A stretch of 64,000 nt of DNA, taken from assembly GCA_964368965.1 (NCBI GenBank), contig CAYJDR010000001.1, positions 92,010 to 156,009 on the forward strand, given 5' to 3'. The DNA is from CAYJDR01 sp964368965 (GTDB taxonomy: Bacteria > Chrysiogenota > Deferribacteres > Deferribacterales > Mucispirillaceae). Shown here piece by piece: positions 44,512 through 52,858 of the stretch (the first letter of the stretch is position 1; every line of letters begins with the position of its first letter). Below the pieces are notes generated by a model that worked only from the letters and a program-made list of their open reading frames with translations, did not search any database and was not told the origin of the DNA. The position numbers were made by a program, and so were the translations under genes.

Positions 44512-45090
44512 ATGAAGAAAGTTGTCGCGATTAATGGTAGTCCACGTAAAAATGGTAATACGTACCATCTGTTAAATAAAACATTAGAAAGTATCAAAGC
44601 AATTAAACCTGACGTTGAGTGTGAAATTATAGAAACAGCACAATTAAAACTTGAAGGTTGTAACGCATGCTCAGCATGTTTTAGAAATAAAAATATGAAG
44701 TGTATCATAAACGATGACATGAATATGATTATTGAAAAAATGGTATCAGCAGATGCTATCATTTTAGGCACTCCTACGTATTTTGCGGATGTGTCATCAG
44801 AAATGAAAGCAATTATTGATAGAGCAGGTGATGTCGTTATCGCAAACGATAGGGCATTATCTAGGAAAATTGGTGCGAGTGTTGTAGCCGTGCGCCGTGC
44901 TGGTGGTATACCTGCATTTAACACGATGAACAACTTCTTTTTTATCAACGATATGATTGTTCCAGGCTCTACATATTGGAATGTTGGCATAGGTCTTGAC
45001 AAAGGTGATGTAAACAACGACGAAGAAGGTATCGCAACAGTTACGCGTTTAGGCGAAAATATTGCATGGTTACTTGATAAATTAAGCTAA
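44512..45090 (+). CDS. iron-sulfur flavoprotein / NADPH-dependent FMN reductase family, copy 1
   Basis: A 192-residue flavodoxin-fold protein with the FMN phosphate loop NGSPRKNGNT (about 7-16). The compact cysteine motif CNACSACFRNKNMKC (about 50-64, C-x2-C-x2-C-x7-C) fits iron-sulfur flavoproteins of anaerobes, which bind a [4Fe-4S] cluster and FMN. GTPTYFADVSSEMKA and a terminal helix match the family. A GGGAGA binding site precedes the ATG at 44512. A related copy follows directly. Confidence 0.9.
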   Translation: MKKVVAINGSPRKNGNTYHLLNKTLESIKAIKPDVECEIIETAQLKLEGCNACSACFRNKNMKCIINDDMNMIIEKMVSADAIILGTPTYFADVSSEMKAIIDRAGDVVIANDRALSRKIGASVVAVRRAGGIPAFNTMNNFFFINDMIVPGSTYWNVGIGLDKGDVNNDEEGIATVTRLGENIAWLLDKLS

Positions 45091-45118
45091 ATGATATATA
45101 TTAACTATAGGTGAACAT

Positions 45119-45694
45119 ATGGCGAATATACTTGCTATAAACGGTAGCCCAAGGGCTAATGGTAACACCTCGATATTGTTAACTAACGTACTTGAAAGTA
45201 TTAAGCATAACTATGAAGGTGCAGTTTGCGAAGTTGTGCAAGTTACATCTCTAGATATTCGTGGTTGTGTTGCTTGCAGGGCATGTTACAACAATAAGAA
45301 TATGAAATGTATTTTAAATGACGATATGAACGCTTTGTTTGCAAAAATGGTGAACGCTGATGTTATATTATTAGGTTCGCCGACTTATGTGAGTGATGTA
45401 TCGTCACAAATAAAAGCTGTTATAGATAGGGCAAGCTATATGTCTGGTGCAAATGATAAGGCGCTTGCAAGGAAACTTGGTGCAGGGGTGGTCGCAGTAC
45501 GCAGAGCCGGCAGCGTGCATGCGTTTAACACTATCAATAACTTCTTTCTGTTGAACGATGTCGTTGTTATTGGGTCTACATATTGGAATAACGGCATCGG
45601 TTGGGAGAAAGGCGAAGTAGAAAACGATGCAGAAGGATTAGAATGTTTAAAGCGATTAGGTGAAAACATCGCTTGGATTTTGGATAAAATATAA
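45119..45694 (+). CDS. iron-sulfur flavoprotein / NADPH-dependent FMN reductase family, copy 2
   Basis: A 191-residue paralogue of the preceding gene, similar along its full length and with the same key features: NGSPRANGNT and CVACRACYNNKNMKC with identical spacing, then GSPTYVSDVSSQIKA. Many substitutions separate the two, so the duplication is old and not an assembly artefact. The pair could form a heterodimer, since the family is dimeric or tetrameric. The acyl-CoA ligase gene starts 19 bases after its stop. Confidence 0.9.
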   Translation: MANILAINGSPRANGNTSILLTNVLESIKHNYEGAVCEVVQVTSLDIRGCVACRACYNNKNMKCILNDDMNALFAKMVNADVILLGSPTYVSDVSSQIKAVIDRASYMSGANDKALARKLGAGVVAVRRAGSVHAFNTINNFFLLNDVVVIGSTYWNNGIGWEKGEVENDAEGLECLKRLGENIAWILDKI

Positions 45695-45713
45695 TATTAA
45701 TGAGGCAATTTTT

Positions 45714-47273
45714 ATGGAATTAGCAGTTAACCTCGGACAGATGTTTACAGACAATGCAAAACAACTCGGTAGAAAAAAGTTTTTATTTTATAAAAATATT
45801 AAAGTTACATACTCTGAAGTAGAAAAAATGACGAACCAGATTGCACGCATGCTTATGGACTACGGTGTTAAGCGTGGTGATAGGGTTGCAGTTATGCTTG
45901 AGAATTCTCCAAATTTTGTATACACGCTTATTGGCGCGTTAAAAGCAGGGGCAGCAGTTGTACCTATAAACACATTTTTAAAAGAAAAAGAAATTGCATA
46001 TATTGTAAATAATTGTGAAACAAATATTTTAATTACATCAAACAATTATACGGCTTCACTTAAACCAATACATGAATATTGCGAAAAACTTAAAACAATA
46101 ATTTCCTTTTCTGAAGCCCCTGATTTGCCTGGCGCTATCAATGCCTATAATAAAATGAATCAGATGAGCGATAAAGAAGTTGTATCTCCTGCGACACATG
46201 ATGATTTAGCTTTGATTATCTATACATCTGGAACGACTGGTGAGCCTAAAGGTGCAATGTTATCACAATCAAACTTGTTACACATGTTAGAGATGGCTAA
46301 AATTTCATACACATTTAAAAGAAGCGATAGGTTTTTGCTATTTCTACCTATGTTCCATATTTATTCATTAATGGTTACAATTTTGTTCCCAATATATCTT
46401 GGTGGCAGCATTATTATTCTTGAATCTGTTATGGACCTTAAAAAGAAAAACTTTAAAAACATTCTTATATTTAAACGCCCAACAGTGATGGCTGGTGTAC
46501 CATCTATTTATTCAGCACTAGCAAAAGCTAATATGCCTAGTTGGTTTATTAAGTTTGTTTATCCTGTTAGGTTGCATTTATCTAGTGGCTCAGGATTGCC
46601 TGCTGAAGTATTCAAGGTGTTTCAAGAAAAATTTAAACGCCCACTTATTGAGGCTTATGGTTTGTCAGAAATGTCACCAGTTCTTGCTGCAAATACTTTT
46701 GAAAACCCAATTCCAGGCTCAGTTGGTAAGGCCTTCCCTGGTGTTTCAATGAAGATCATAAATGAAGATCAAATGGAATTAGCACAAGGCGAAGTAGGTG
46801 AGATCATTGCTTCTGGCCCTAATGTCATGCAAGGATATTGGAAGATGCCTAAAGAAACAGCAGAAGTGCTTAAAAATGGTTGGTTCTTTACAGGTGACCT
46901 TGGCTTTTTAGATGAAGAAGGAAACTTACGTATTGTTGATAGGAAGAAAGATTTAATACTTGTTAAAGGTATGAATGTTTATCCTCGTGAAATTGAAGAA
47001 CACTTACATAAAGTTGAGGGTGTTGAAGCTGCAGCAGTCATAGGAATACCTGATAATGAGGGTGATGAAATCATCATCGCATATATTAAAAAAGCAGAAG
47101 AAGCTACAGTTACAGAAAAATCACTCAAAGCAATGCTTAGAGAAAATATTGCTAATTTCAAAATGCCTAAGCACATATACTTCTCTGATGAGTTGCCGTT
47201 AACCTCTATTGGTAAAATATTAAAACGTGAATTAAAACGTAGAATTATCGAAGGTGAATTTCAAGGCATATAA
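45714..47273 (+). CDS. long-chain fatty acid-CoA ligase (AMP-binding family)
   Basis: Activates a carboxylic acid through an acyl-adenylate to acyl-CoA. About 519 residues from the ATG at 45714 (GAGG upstream). The ATP motif is YTSGTTGEPKGA (about 171). YGLSEMSPV, TGDLGFLDEEGNLRIVDR and the catalytic-lysine motif SIGKILKREL are all present. A long-chain fatty acid is the likely substrate by overall similarity, but related enzymes use other acids. The longer in-frame start lies inside the preceding flavoprotein gene. Confidence 0.92.
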   Translation: MELAVNLGQMFTDNAKQLGRKKFLFYKNIKVTYSEVEKMTNQIARMLMDYGVKRGDRVAVMLENSPNFVYTLIGALKAGAAVVPINTFLKEKEIAYIVNNCETNILITSNNYTASLKPIHEYCEKLKTIISFSEAPDLPGAINAYNKMNQMSDKEVVSPATHDDLALIIYTSGTTGEPKGAMLSQSNLLHMLEMAKISYTFKRSDRFLLFLPMFHIYSLMVTILFPIYLGGSIIILESVMDLKKKNFKNILIFKRPTVMAGVPSIYSALAKANMPSWFIKFVYPVRLHLSSGSGLPAEVFKVFQEKFKRPLIEAYGLSEMSPVLAANTFENPIPGSVGKAFPGVSMKIINEDQMELAQGEVGEIIASGPNVMQGYWKMPKETAEVLKNGWFFTGDLGFLDEEGNLRIVDRKKDLILVKGMNVYPREIEEHLHKVEGVEAAAVIGIPDNEGDEIIIAYIKKAEEATVTEKSLKAMLRENIANFKMPKHIYFSDELPLTSIGKILKRELKRRIIEGEFQGI

Positions 47274-47293
47274 ACAAAATTATTTGTTTTACA

Positions 47294-47318
47294 AACTATA
47301 ACATAATATGTTATAGTT
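47294..47318. repeat. 25-base palindrome before the flagellar gene
   Basis: AACTATAACAT (47294-47304), a three-base centre and its exact reverse complement ATGTTATAGTT (47308-47318) lie in the 93-base gap between the acyl-CoA ligase and the flagellar gene. The stem is nearly all A/T with no T-run behind it, so it looks more like an operator than a terminator. Confidence 0.6.
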
Positions 47319-47366
47319 AAATATAGCAATAATACTTACTGTAAGAAATAGGATTATTATTAGTAT

Positions 47367-47957
47367 ATGATAAGCTCATTAAATAGCGCAGCATCTGCAA
47401 TCCACGCTTCAACGTCGGTTGCGGATGTTAGTGCAAACAACATTGCAAACATTAACACGCCAAACTTTAAAGCACGCATGGCGCATCTTAGCGAGCTTAG
47501 CACTGGTGGTGTGCAATATTCTACTGCTAGGCTAAACGATAGCATTGGTTCACTTATTACTCCACCTAGGCATAGCGATTATGCAACTTTTGGTGTGGCT
47601 AATAAATATGCTAATGATACTTATATGCCTGTGTATAATAACTTTGCAACTGATGGGTTTGGCAACTTGCGCTCACCAGATGGCGATATTTTATTCACCT
47701 CTACTGGCAGCAACGTGCGAGTTGATGCTGATGGATATATCCATAAAAATGCTAGCATTATAGGGCAAATTGTCCCTACAAACGATTTCCAATTAACTGG
47801 CGCAACTATCCTTGATAGTTATACTACGCCATCTAATGTAAATATCTCGTCTGAAACAGTTAACTCTATTGCTAACTATCGCTACTTTCAAGCAAATGTT
47901 AATGTTGTGCAAACAAGTAACGAAATGCTTGGCTCTACACTAAACATAACGGCGTAA
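47367..47957 (+). CDS. flagellar basal-body rod-domain protein
   Basis: A 196-residue protein with the N-terminal rod signature (MISSLNSAASAIHAS, then SANNIANINTPNFKA at about 22-36) and the matching C-terminal rod helix (VNSIANYRYFQANVNVVQTSNEMLGS). The middle is short. It resembles FlgC in size and FlgG/FlgE-type rods in its ends. It is not in a flagellar operon, so its exact place in the axial structure is unclear. It is exported by the flagellar type III system and has no signal peptide. Confidence 0.85.
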   Translation: MISSLNSAASAIHASTSVADVSANNIANINTPNFKARMAHLSELSTGGVQYSTARLNDSIGSLITPPRHSDYATFGVANKYANDTYMPVYNNFATDGFGNLRSPDGDILFTSTGSNVRVDADGYIHKNASIIGQIVPTNDFQLTGATILDSYTTPSNVNISSETVNSIANYRYFQANVNVVQTSNEMLGSTLNITA

Positions 47958-47960
47958 TTT

Positions 47961-48617
47961 ATGAACTCACTTTACAATAAAATTTATGAAAACTTACTAA
48001 AACATCGAAATGAAGAATGTGCTGAACAGATGTCCGCATACATGAAAGATAATTTTAAATTTCTTGGTGTTCAAACACCTATTAGACGTTCTGTCACTAA
48101 ACCGATATTCGATAACCATGCAGAATATATTGACTGGGTATTTGTTAAAGAGGCATGGGCAAGTGACTATAGAGAACTGCAATATGCAGCTAATGACTAC
48201 CTAGGTTCAATGAAGAAACTACTAACACCAAAAGACCTAGTTACATTAAAAAGGCTTATAGAGACAAAGTCGTGGTGGGATACTGTCGATGAGCTTGCCA
48301 AAACAATAGGTACGCTCATGTTAAAAAATAGCGCACTTAATCCTAGAATGCTTGAGTGGAGCAAAGATGATTGTATGTGGGTTAGGCGCATTGCGATACT
48401 TCATCAATTATTACGTAAAAAACAAACTAACGTTGAGCTTTTTGAGCAAATTATCATAAACAATTTTCACTCAGATGAGTTTTTTATAAACAAGGCAATA
48501 GGGTGGGCACTTAGGGAATATTCAAAGACTAATAAACTCTGGGTGCAAAATTTTATTGACACACATAAAGATGCTCTCTCCGCATTAAGTATCAAAGAAG
48601 CTAGCAAGTATCTATAA
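47961..48617 (+). CDS. DNA alkylation repair protein, AlkD-like
   Basis: A 218-residue all-helical HEAT-like protein. Family motifs are FLGVQTPIRR (about 31), the catalytic-region SWWDTVDELA (about 94, aromatic residues plus aspartate) and MWVRRIAILHQL (about 135, the conserved arginine). AlkD removes bulky or charged alkyl adducts such as 7-methylguanine from DNA. Begins three bases after the flagellar gene, so they may share a transcript despite unrelated roles. Confidence 0.9.
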   Translation: MNSLYNKIYENLLKHRNEECAEQMSAYMKDNFKFLGVQTPIRRSVTKPIFDNHAEYIDWVFVKEAWASDYRELQYAANDYLGSMKKLLTPKDLVTLKRLIETKSWWDTVDELAKTIGTLMLKNSALNPRMLEWSKDDCMWVRRIAILHQLLRKKQTNVELFEQIIINNFHSDEFFINKAIGWALREYSKTNKLWVQNFIDTHKDALSALSIKEASKYL

Positions 48618-48638
48618 CTTATACTGAACATATTCAAA

Positions 48639-48672
48639 CAAAAAAATCCCCTTTAGTTGCCTAAAGGGGATT
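48639..48672 (-). terminator. terminator for potABCD
   Basis: A perfect 12-bp stem (48645-48656 with 48661-48672, including CCCCTTTAG) with a four-base loop. On the minus strand it is followed by a run of seven T, so it ends the potABCD transcript. On the plus strand the T-run is weak, though the same stem may help stop the alkD transcript arriving from the other side. Confidence 0.88.
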
Positions 48673-48694
48673 GCTTTATAATTCTAAAAACTGA

Positions 48695-49765
48695 TTAGTT
48701 ACCAGCTCTTAACATTTGCCAGTATTTATCATAGATAGTGATAGCATCGCCAACACTTAACTGGAATTCCATATTTTTTAGCTCTTCGCTAGTAGGGTAT
48801 GCAATTCTGCTGTTTTTAGCTGCTTCGTCTAAGAACTCTGTAGCTGTTGCAACAGGTGAAGAGTAACCAGTGAAGTTAGATACTTGTGCAGATACATCTG
48901 GGCGGCTCATGAAGTCGATAAATTTGTGAGCATTTTCAACATTTTGAGCGTTCGCAGGTATTGCAAAGCTATCCATCCAAGCTGCTACGCCTTCAGTTGG
49001 GTATACATATTGGATTTTTGGGTTTTCGTTATTAGCACGGAAGCCTTCGCCGTTCCACATCATACCAACATATACTTCTTCGTTTAAGTAAGGTATTTTT
49101 GGTGAATCAGAGTTAAATAAACGTACAGACGGCATTAACTTAACAAGTTCGTCGTAAGCTGCTTTGATTTCAGCTTCATCTCTAGTGTTACCAGAGTAGC
49201 CTAATTTACGTAGTGCAGCGTGGAAAACTTCACGCACGTCGTTTTGTAGCATTAGTTGGCCTTTGAACTCAGGGTTCCATAAGTCAGCCCATGATTTAAC
49301 TTTTGATGGGTCGATATAGTCAGTGTTCACAGCCATGCCTGTTGTACCCCACATGTATGGGATGCTGTAGTCGTTATTTTTGTCAAATGGTTGGAACAAT
49401 AGTTCTTGAGTAAATTGATCAAAATTAGTGATTAAGTTTCTATCAATCTTGTGCAATAAGCCTTCATCAGCCATTTTTGTAATGTAGTAAGTAGAAGGAA
49501 CGATAACATCATAACCTTTACCATCTAAAAGTTTAACTTTTGCATACATAGCTTCGTTGCTGTCATAAACAGTGTAGATAACTTTGATGCCTGTTTCTTC
49601 TTCAAACTGAGTTAGTACTTCTTCTGGTAAATATTCTGACCAGTTATAAACGTGTACTTCTTTTGACGCTTCTTTTGCTACAGGAGCAGCGCCTTCTTCA
49701 GCAGCGTTCTTTTTGCAAGCAACTACTGATACTGCGATAAGCAGTAAAACTACCAATTTCTTCAT
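48695..49765 (-). CDS. potD: spermidine/putrescine-binding lipoprotein
   Basis: Substrate-binding protein of the polyamine importer, 356 residues. The signal peptide ends in a lipobox (SVVAC, cysteine at residue 17), so it is membrane-anchored. The mature part has VHVYNWSEYLPEEVL, VIVPSTYY and GMMWNGEG typical of PotD. Overlaps potC by 4 bases. Confidence 0.95.
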   Translation of the reverse strand: MKKLVVLLLIAVSVVACKKNAAEEGAAPVAKEASKEVHVYNWSEYLPEEVLTQFEEETGIKVIYTVYDSNEAMYAKVKLLDGKGYDVIVPSTYYITKMADEGLLHKIDRNLITNFDQFTQELLFQPFDKNNDYSIPYMWGTTGMAVNTDYIDPSKVKSWADLWNPEFKGQLMLQNDVREVFHAALRKLGYSGNTRDEAEIKAAYDELVKLMPSVRLFNSDSPKIPYLNEEVYVGMMWNGEGFRANNENPKIQYVYPTEGVAAWMDSFAIPANAQNVENAHKFIDFMSRPDVSAQVSNFTGYSSPVATATEFLDEAAKNSRIAYPTSEELKNMEFQLSVGDAITIYDKYWQMLRAGN

Positions 49766-50532
49766 TTTTTCCTCTCTCGTAAGATGATTTGTGCTATTAC
49801 TACCATTAAAATGGAGAATATAAATATTAGTGTACTAAGTGCATTAACTTCAGGCTTAATCCCTAGGCGAACCATAGAGTAAATCCTTAGTGGCAACACT
49901 TCAAACGTAGGCCCTGTAACAAAGAAGCTTGTGATACTATCATCCATTGATAGTGTGAAGCTTAGCATCCAAGCAGCTATTACAGCAGGCAACAACGAAG
50001 GCAATATAACATACCAAAACGTTTTTATCTCATTTGCTCCTAAGTCTTTTGCCGCTTCTATCTGGCGTACATCAAAGCCTGATAATCTAGCCATCATAAC
50101 TGTCATAACAAACGGCAAACAAAACGTAATATGTGTAACCAATAGGGTAGTGAAACCTAGTGGGATATTTAGCGATGCGAATAATATCAGTAGCGATATA
50201 CCCATGATGATTTCTGGTGACATCATTAGCGTGTATAACATAATCATGATAAAGTTCTTACCAAAAAAGTTAAACCTATACATCGTAACTGCAGCAAACG
50301 TACCAATAACTGTAGCTAATGATGCTGCTGAAACAGCAACTATCAACGAATTAAAAAACGAATCCATCAATAGTGTATTATTAAACAATGCTGTGTACCA
50401 TTTAAGTGAAAAGCCACCCCATTTCACACTAAGGGTAGATGCGTTAAACGATAGCACCATAAGCACCAACAGTGGCGCATATAAGAAAAAGTAAATTAAA
50501 AATAGGTAAGAGCGTTTAAATAGTTCTTTCAT
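49762..50532 (-). CDS. potC: polyamine ABC transporter permease
   Basis: A 256-residue permease with six membrane segments and the coupling loop EAAKDLGANEIKTFWYVILP (about 159-178). Forms the channel with PotB. One-base overlap with potB upstream. Confidence 0.94.
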   Translation of the reverse strand: MKELFKRSYLFLIYFFLYAPLLVLMVLSFNASTLSVKWGGFSLKWYTALFNNTLLMDSFFNSLIVAVSAASLATVIGTFAAVTMYRFNFFGKNFIMIMLYTLMMSPEIIMGISLLILFASLNIPLGFTTLLVTHITFCLPFVMTVMMARLSGFDVRQIEAAKDLGANEIKTFWYVILPSLLPAVIAAWMLSFTLSMDDSITSFFVTGPTFEVLPLRIYSMVRLGIKPEVNALSTLIFIFSILMVVIAQIILRERKK

Positions 50533-51386
50533 TATAACACCTTACTATTAATTTTCTTAGCGCTATGGTAGTATGCAAGCATCATAAGTGCCATAACAAC
50601 TGTCAGCAACACGCTTGCAGCAGAGCCAACAGGCCAGTTTCTAGCTGATAGGAACTGATCTTTAATCAAATTACCAATAAGCGATGACTTAGCACCACCT
50701 AAAATATCAGGTATGTAGAACAACCCAAGCGCTGGCAAGAATACAAGTAAACAACCAGCAATAATGCCAGGCATAGTAAGTGGTAATATTACATGTATAA
50801 ACGATTGCACTTTGTTTGCACCTAAGTCAGCAGATGCTTCAATATATCTTACATCAAGCTTTTCGATAGTTGCGTATAGTGGCAATATCATAAATGGAAG
50901 TAGCGTGTATACTAAACCAAATATAACTGCGCCTTCTGTATATAACATATTAAGTGGTGCATCAATAATGCCAAGTTTTAATAGCACTGTGTTGATGATA
51001 CCTTTTGTTGTTAAAATCGTTTTGATTGCATAAGTTCTAATAAGTGCGCTAGTCCAATAAGGGATAACAACGAATAATGCAAGCATGTTTTTATATTTGT
51101 AGTTTGATTTACCCAATATATATGCAAAAGGGTAAGCTAACACTAAACATATAGCAGTTGTGATAATCGCAATTTTAAACGTATTTACAAATATGCTAAA
51201 ATATGTAGATGAGAAGAACGCCTTATAACTATCCATAGAGAATACAAACGATATAAAGTCAACTTCATCACGCTCTAAAAAACTAACTCCAAATACCATT
51301 ATAGTAGGCACTAGCGCAAATATAATTAACCAAAGTGCTAGTACGCCAACAGTAACTATGTTGAATAAATTAATCTCGCGCTTCAT
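50532..51386 (-). CDS. potB: polyamine ABC transporter permease
   Basis: A 284-residue permease with six membrane segments. It has the coupling-loop motif EASADLGANKVQSFIHVILP (about 183-202) and the PotB-typical PYWTSALIRTYA. Overlaps potA by 17 bases. Confidence 0.94.
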   Translation of the reverse strand: MKREINLFNIVTVGVLALWLIIFALVPTIMVFGVSFLERDEVDFISFVFSMDSYKAFFSSTYFSIFVNTFKIAIITTAICLVLAYPFAYILGKSNYKYKNMLALFVVIPYWTSALIRTYAIKTILTTKGIINTVLLKLGIIDAPLNMLYTEGAVIFGLVYTLLPFMILPLYATIEKLDVRYIEASADLGANKVQSFIHVILPLTMPGIIAGCLLVFLPALGLFYIPDILGGAKSSLIGNLIKDQFLSARNWPVGSAASVLLTVVMALMMLAYYHSAKKINSKVL

Positions 51387-52479
51387 CTTTTAGGATAACC
51401 TCCCAACCAGATACCCAACCGACAGAAACTATCTCGTTAGGGTTGTAGTCGAAATCTTCGTATTCTTCATCGAAGAACTCACTTGCTTTAATAATCGTTC
51501 TGTTTGGCAGAATGATTGTTGTGTCAAGTGTTGCACCTTTATATGTTTTTGTTTCGATGTTGCCAATCATTAAGCCTTCTGTGTTAGGATGTTCGCTTAA
51601 TTTTTCAACGCGCATATCTTCAGGGCGAAGTAATAGCGTGAACGACTCGCCAACAACTAATTCTTCCTTAGTTTTTATAGTGCAAATCCTACCTTCAACT
51701 TGCGCTCTGATTTTGCCTTGGCCTTCAAGTCCTAAAACTATGCCTCTTAATGTGTTAACTTCACCGATGAAGCTAGCAACAAATAATGACTTCGGATTCT
51801 CATAAACGTCTTTAGGTGTGCCTATTTGCTCGATGTTACCATTGTTCATAACAACAACCCTGTCAGACATTGAAAGAGCTTCCTCTCTATCATGCGTAAC
51901 AAGTACGAAAGTGATACCTAATGCACGTTGCAATTTTTTAAGCTCGTGTTGCATATTGATCCTAAGCGTAGCATCTAGCGCACTTAAAGGCTCATCAAGC
52001 AATAAAACTACAGGTTTATTAACTAATGCTCTAGCAAGTGCAACACGTTGTTGCTGGCCACCTGATAGTTGGTGAGGTTTTCTATCTGCAAAGTCTTGAA
52101 GTTCAACAATGTTTAAAACTTCTTCAACTCTCTCTTTTATTTCTTCTTTATCTATGCCCTTCATTTTAAGGCCGAATGCAATATTTGCAAAAACAGTCAT
52201 GTGAGGGAATAGGGCATAGCTTTGGAAAACAGTATGAACAGAGCGTTGGTTTGGTGCTAAATCGTTCGCACGGTTACCACTGATGATAACATCACCTTCG
52301 TCAGCTTTTTCAAAACCTGCAATAAGCCTAAGTGTAGTAGTTTTACCACAACCAGAAGGCCCAAGTAGTGTCAAAAATTCACCATTATAAATAGTGAGGT
52401 CAAGGTCATTTAAAACCAACTTGCCATCAAAACTTTTTTGAATATTCTTTAATTCAACGATAGGTGTTCTGTTATCCAT
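51370..52479 (-). CDS. potA: polyamine ABC transporter ATP-binding protein
   Basis: About 369 residues from the ATG at 52479. Walker A is LGPSGCGKTT, the signature is LSGGQQQRVALARALV, Walker B is LLLDEPLSALD, and a C-terminal TOBE domain follows (about 275-360). It is the first gene of potABCD. The longer TTG frame upstream is not supported. Confidence 0.95.
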   Translation of the reverse strand: MDNRTPIVELKNIQKSFDGKLVLNDLDLTIYNGEFLTLLGPSGCGKTTTLRLIAGFEKADEGDVIISGNRANDLAPNQRSVHTVFQSYALFPHMTVFANIAFGLKMKGIDKEEIKERVEEVLNIVELQDFADRKPHQLSGGQQQRVALARALVNKPVVLLLDEPLSALDATLRINMQHELKKLQRALGITFVLVTHDREEALSMSDRVVVMNNGNIEQIGTPKDVYENPKSLFVASFIGEVNTLRGIVLGLEGQGKIRAQVEGRICTIKTKEELVVGESFTLLLRPEDMRVEKLSEHPNTEGLMIGNIETKTYKGATLDTTIILPNRTIIKASEFFDEEYEDFDYNPNEIVSVGWVSGWEVILKDEARD

Positions 52480-52526
52480 AATACAGGCAGCTCCCAAATA
52501 TCATTTGTTTTCTTAAAACAGGATAA

Positions 52527-52555
52527 TAAATATACTTAGAACGCGATAATGTCAA
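52527..52555 (-). promoter_or_regulatory. sigma-70 promoter for potABCD
   Basis: On the minus strand a perfect TTGACA, a 17-base spacer and TATTTA lie about 50 bases before potA. It lies in the 379-base gap between potA and the antiporter gene. Confidence 0.6.
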
Positions 52556-52678
52556 GAACTTTTTCATAATTTGTTGTTTTTTACAAAAAATCTTTGTATA
52601 AATCCTTTTGTTTCTTGTTTTAAAGCTTATAAACTATTGGTAAATAATACAAAAATAATTTGTAGTTTTTCTGATAAT

Positions 52679-52757
52679 TTGTTGTGAAAAATGTGTTATA
52701 TTTATGCTTTGTTAGACTAAAGGTGTTAAAAAGGGTGGTGTTTTTATGAAAAAATGA
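52679..52757 (+). promoter_or_regulatory. orphan promoter and three-codon reading frame
   Basis: In the potA-antiporter gap, on the plus strand, TTGTTG, an 18-base spacer and TATGCT are followed by a ribosome-binding-like AAGGGTGG and an ATG AAA AAA TGA frame (52746-52757). No longer frame follows before the hairpin at 52825-52848. This could be a small RNA gene, a leader, or the leftover front end of a lost gene. The rest of the gap is AT-rich and shows nothing else. Confidence 0.3.
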
Positions 52758-52815
52758 ATATTTTGCAGAAATCACACTGAAAAATGGCTAAAATTTATCA
52801 TGTTTTTTAAAAATC

Positions 52816-52848
52816 AAAAAAAAAGCTACGCCAGTTAAATAGCGTAGC
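52816..52848 (-). terminator. terminator of the antiporter gene
   Basis: GCTACGC (52825-52831) and GCGTAGC (52842-52848) form a perfect 7-bp stem, followed on the minus strand by a run of nine T. It lies 10 bases beyond the antiporter stop. Confidence 0.88.
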
Positions 52849-52858
52849 AATTATTTGT

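Noticed and set aside
44512..45694. The two flavoprotein genes as an assembly duplication
   Set aside because: They share motifs but differ at many positions in both DNA and protein, so this is a genuine old duplication.
47270..47293. AAACAAA/TTTGTTT hairpin as terminator of the acyl-CoA ligase gene
   Set aside because: The stem is pure A/T apart from one pair and lacks a T-run behind it.
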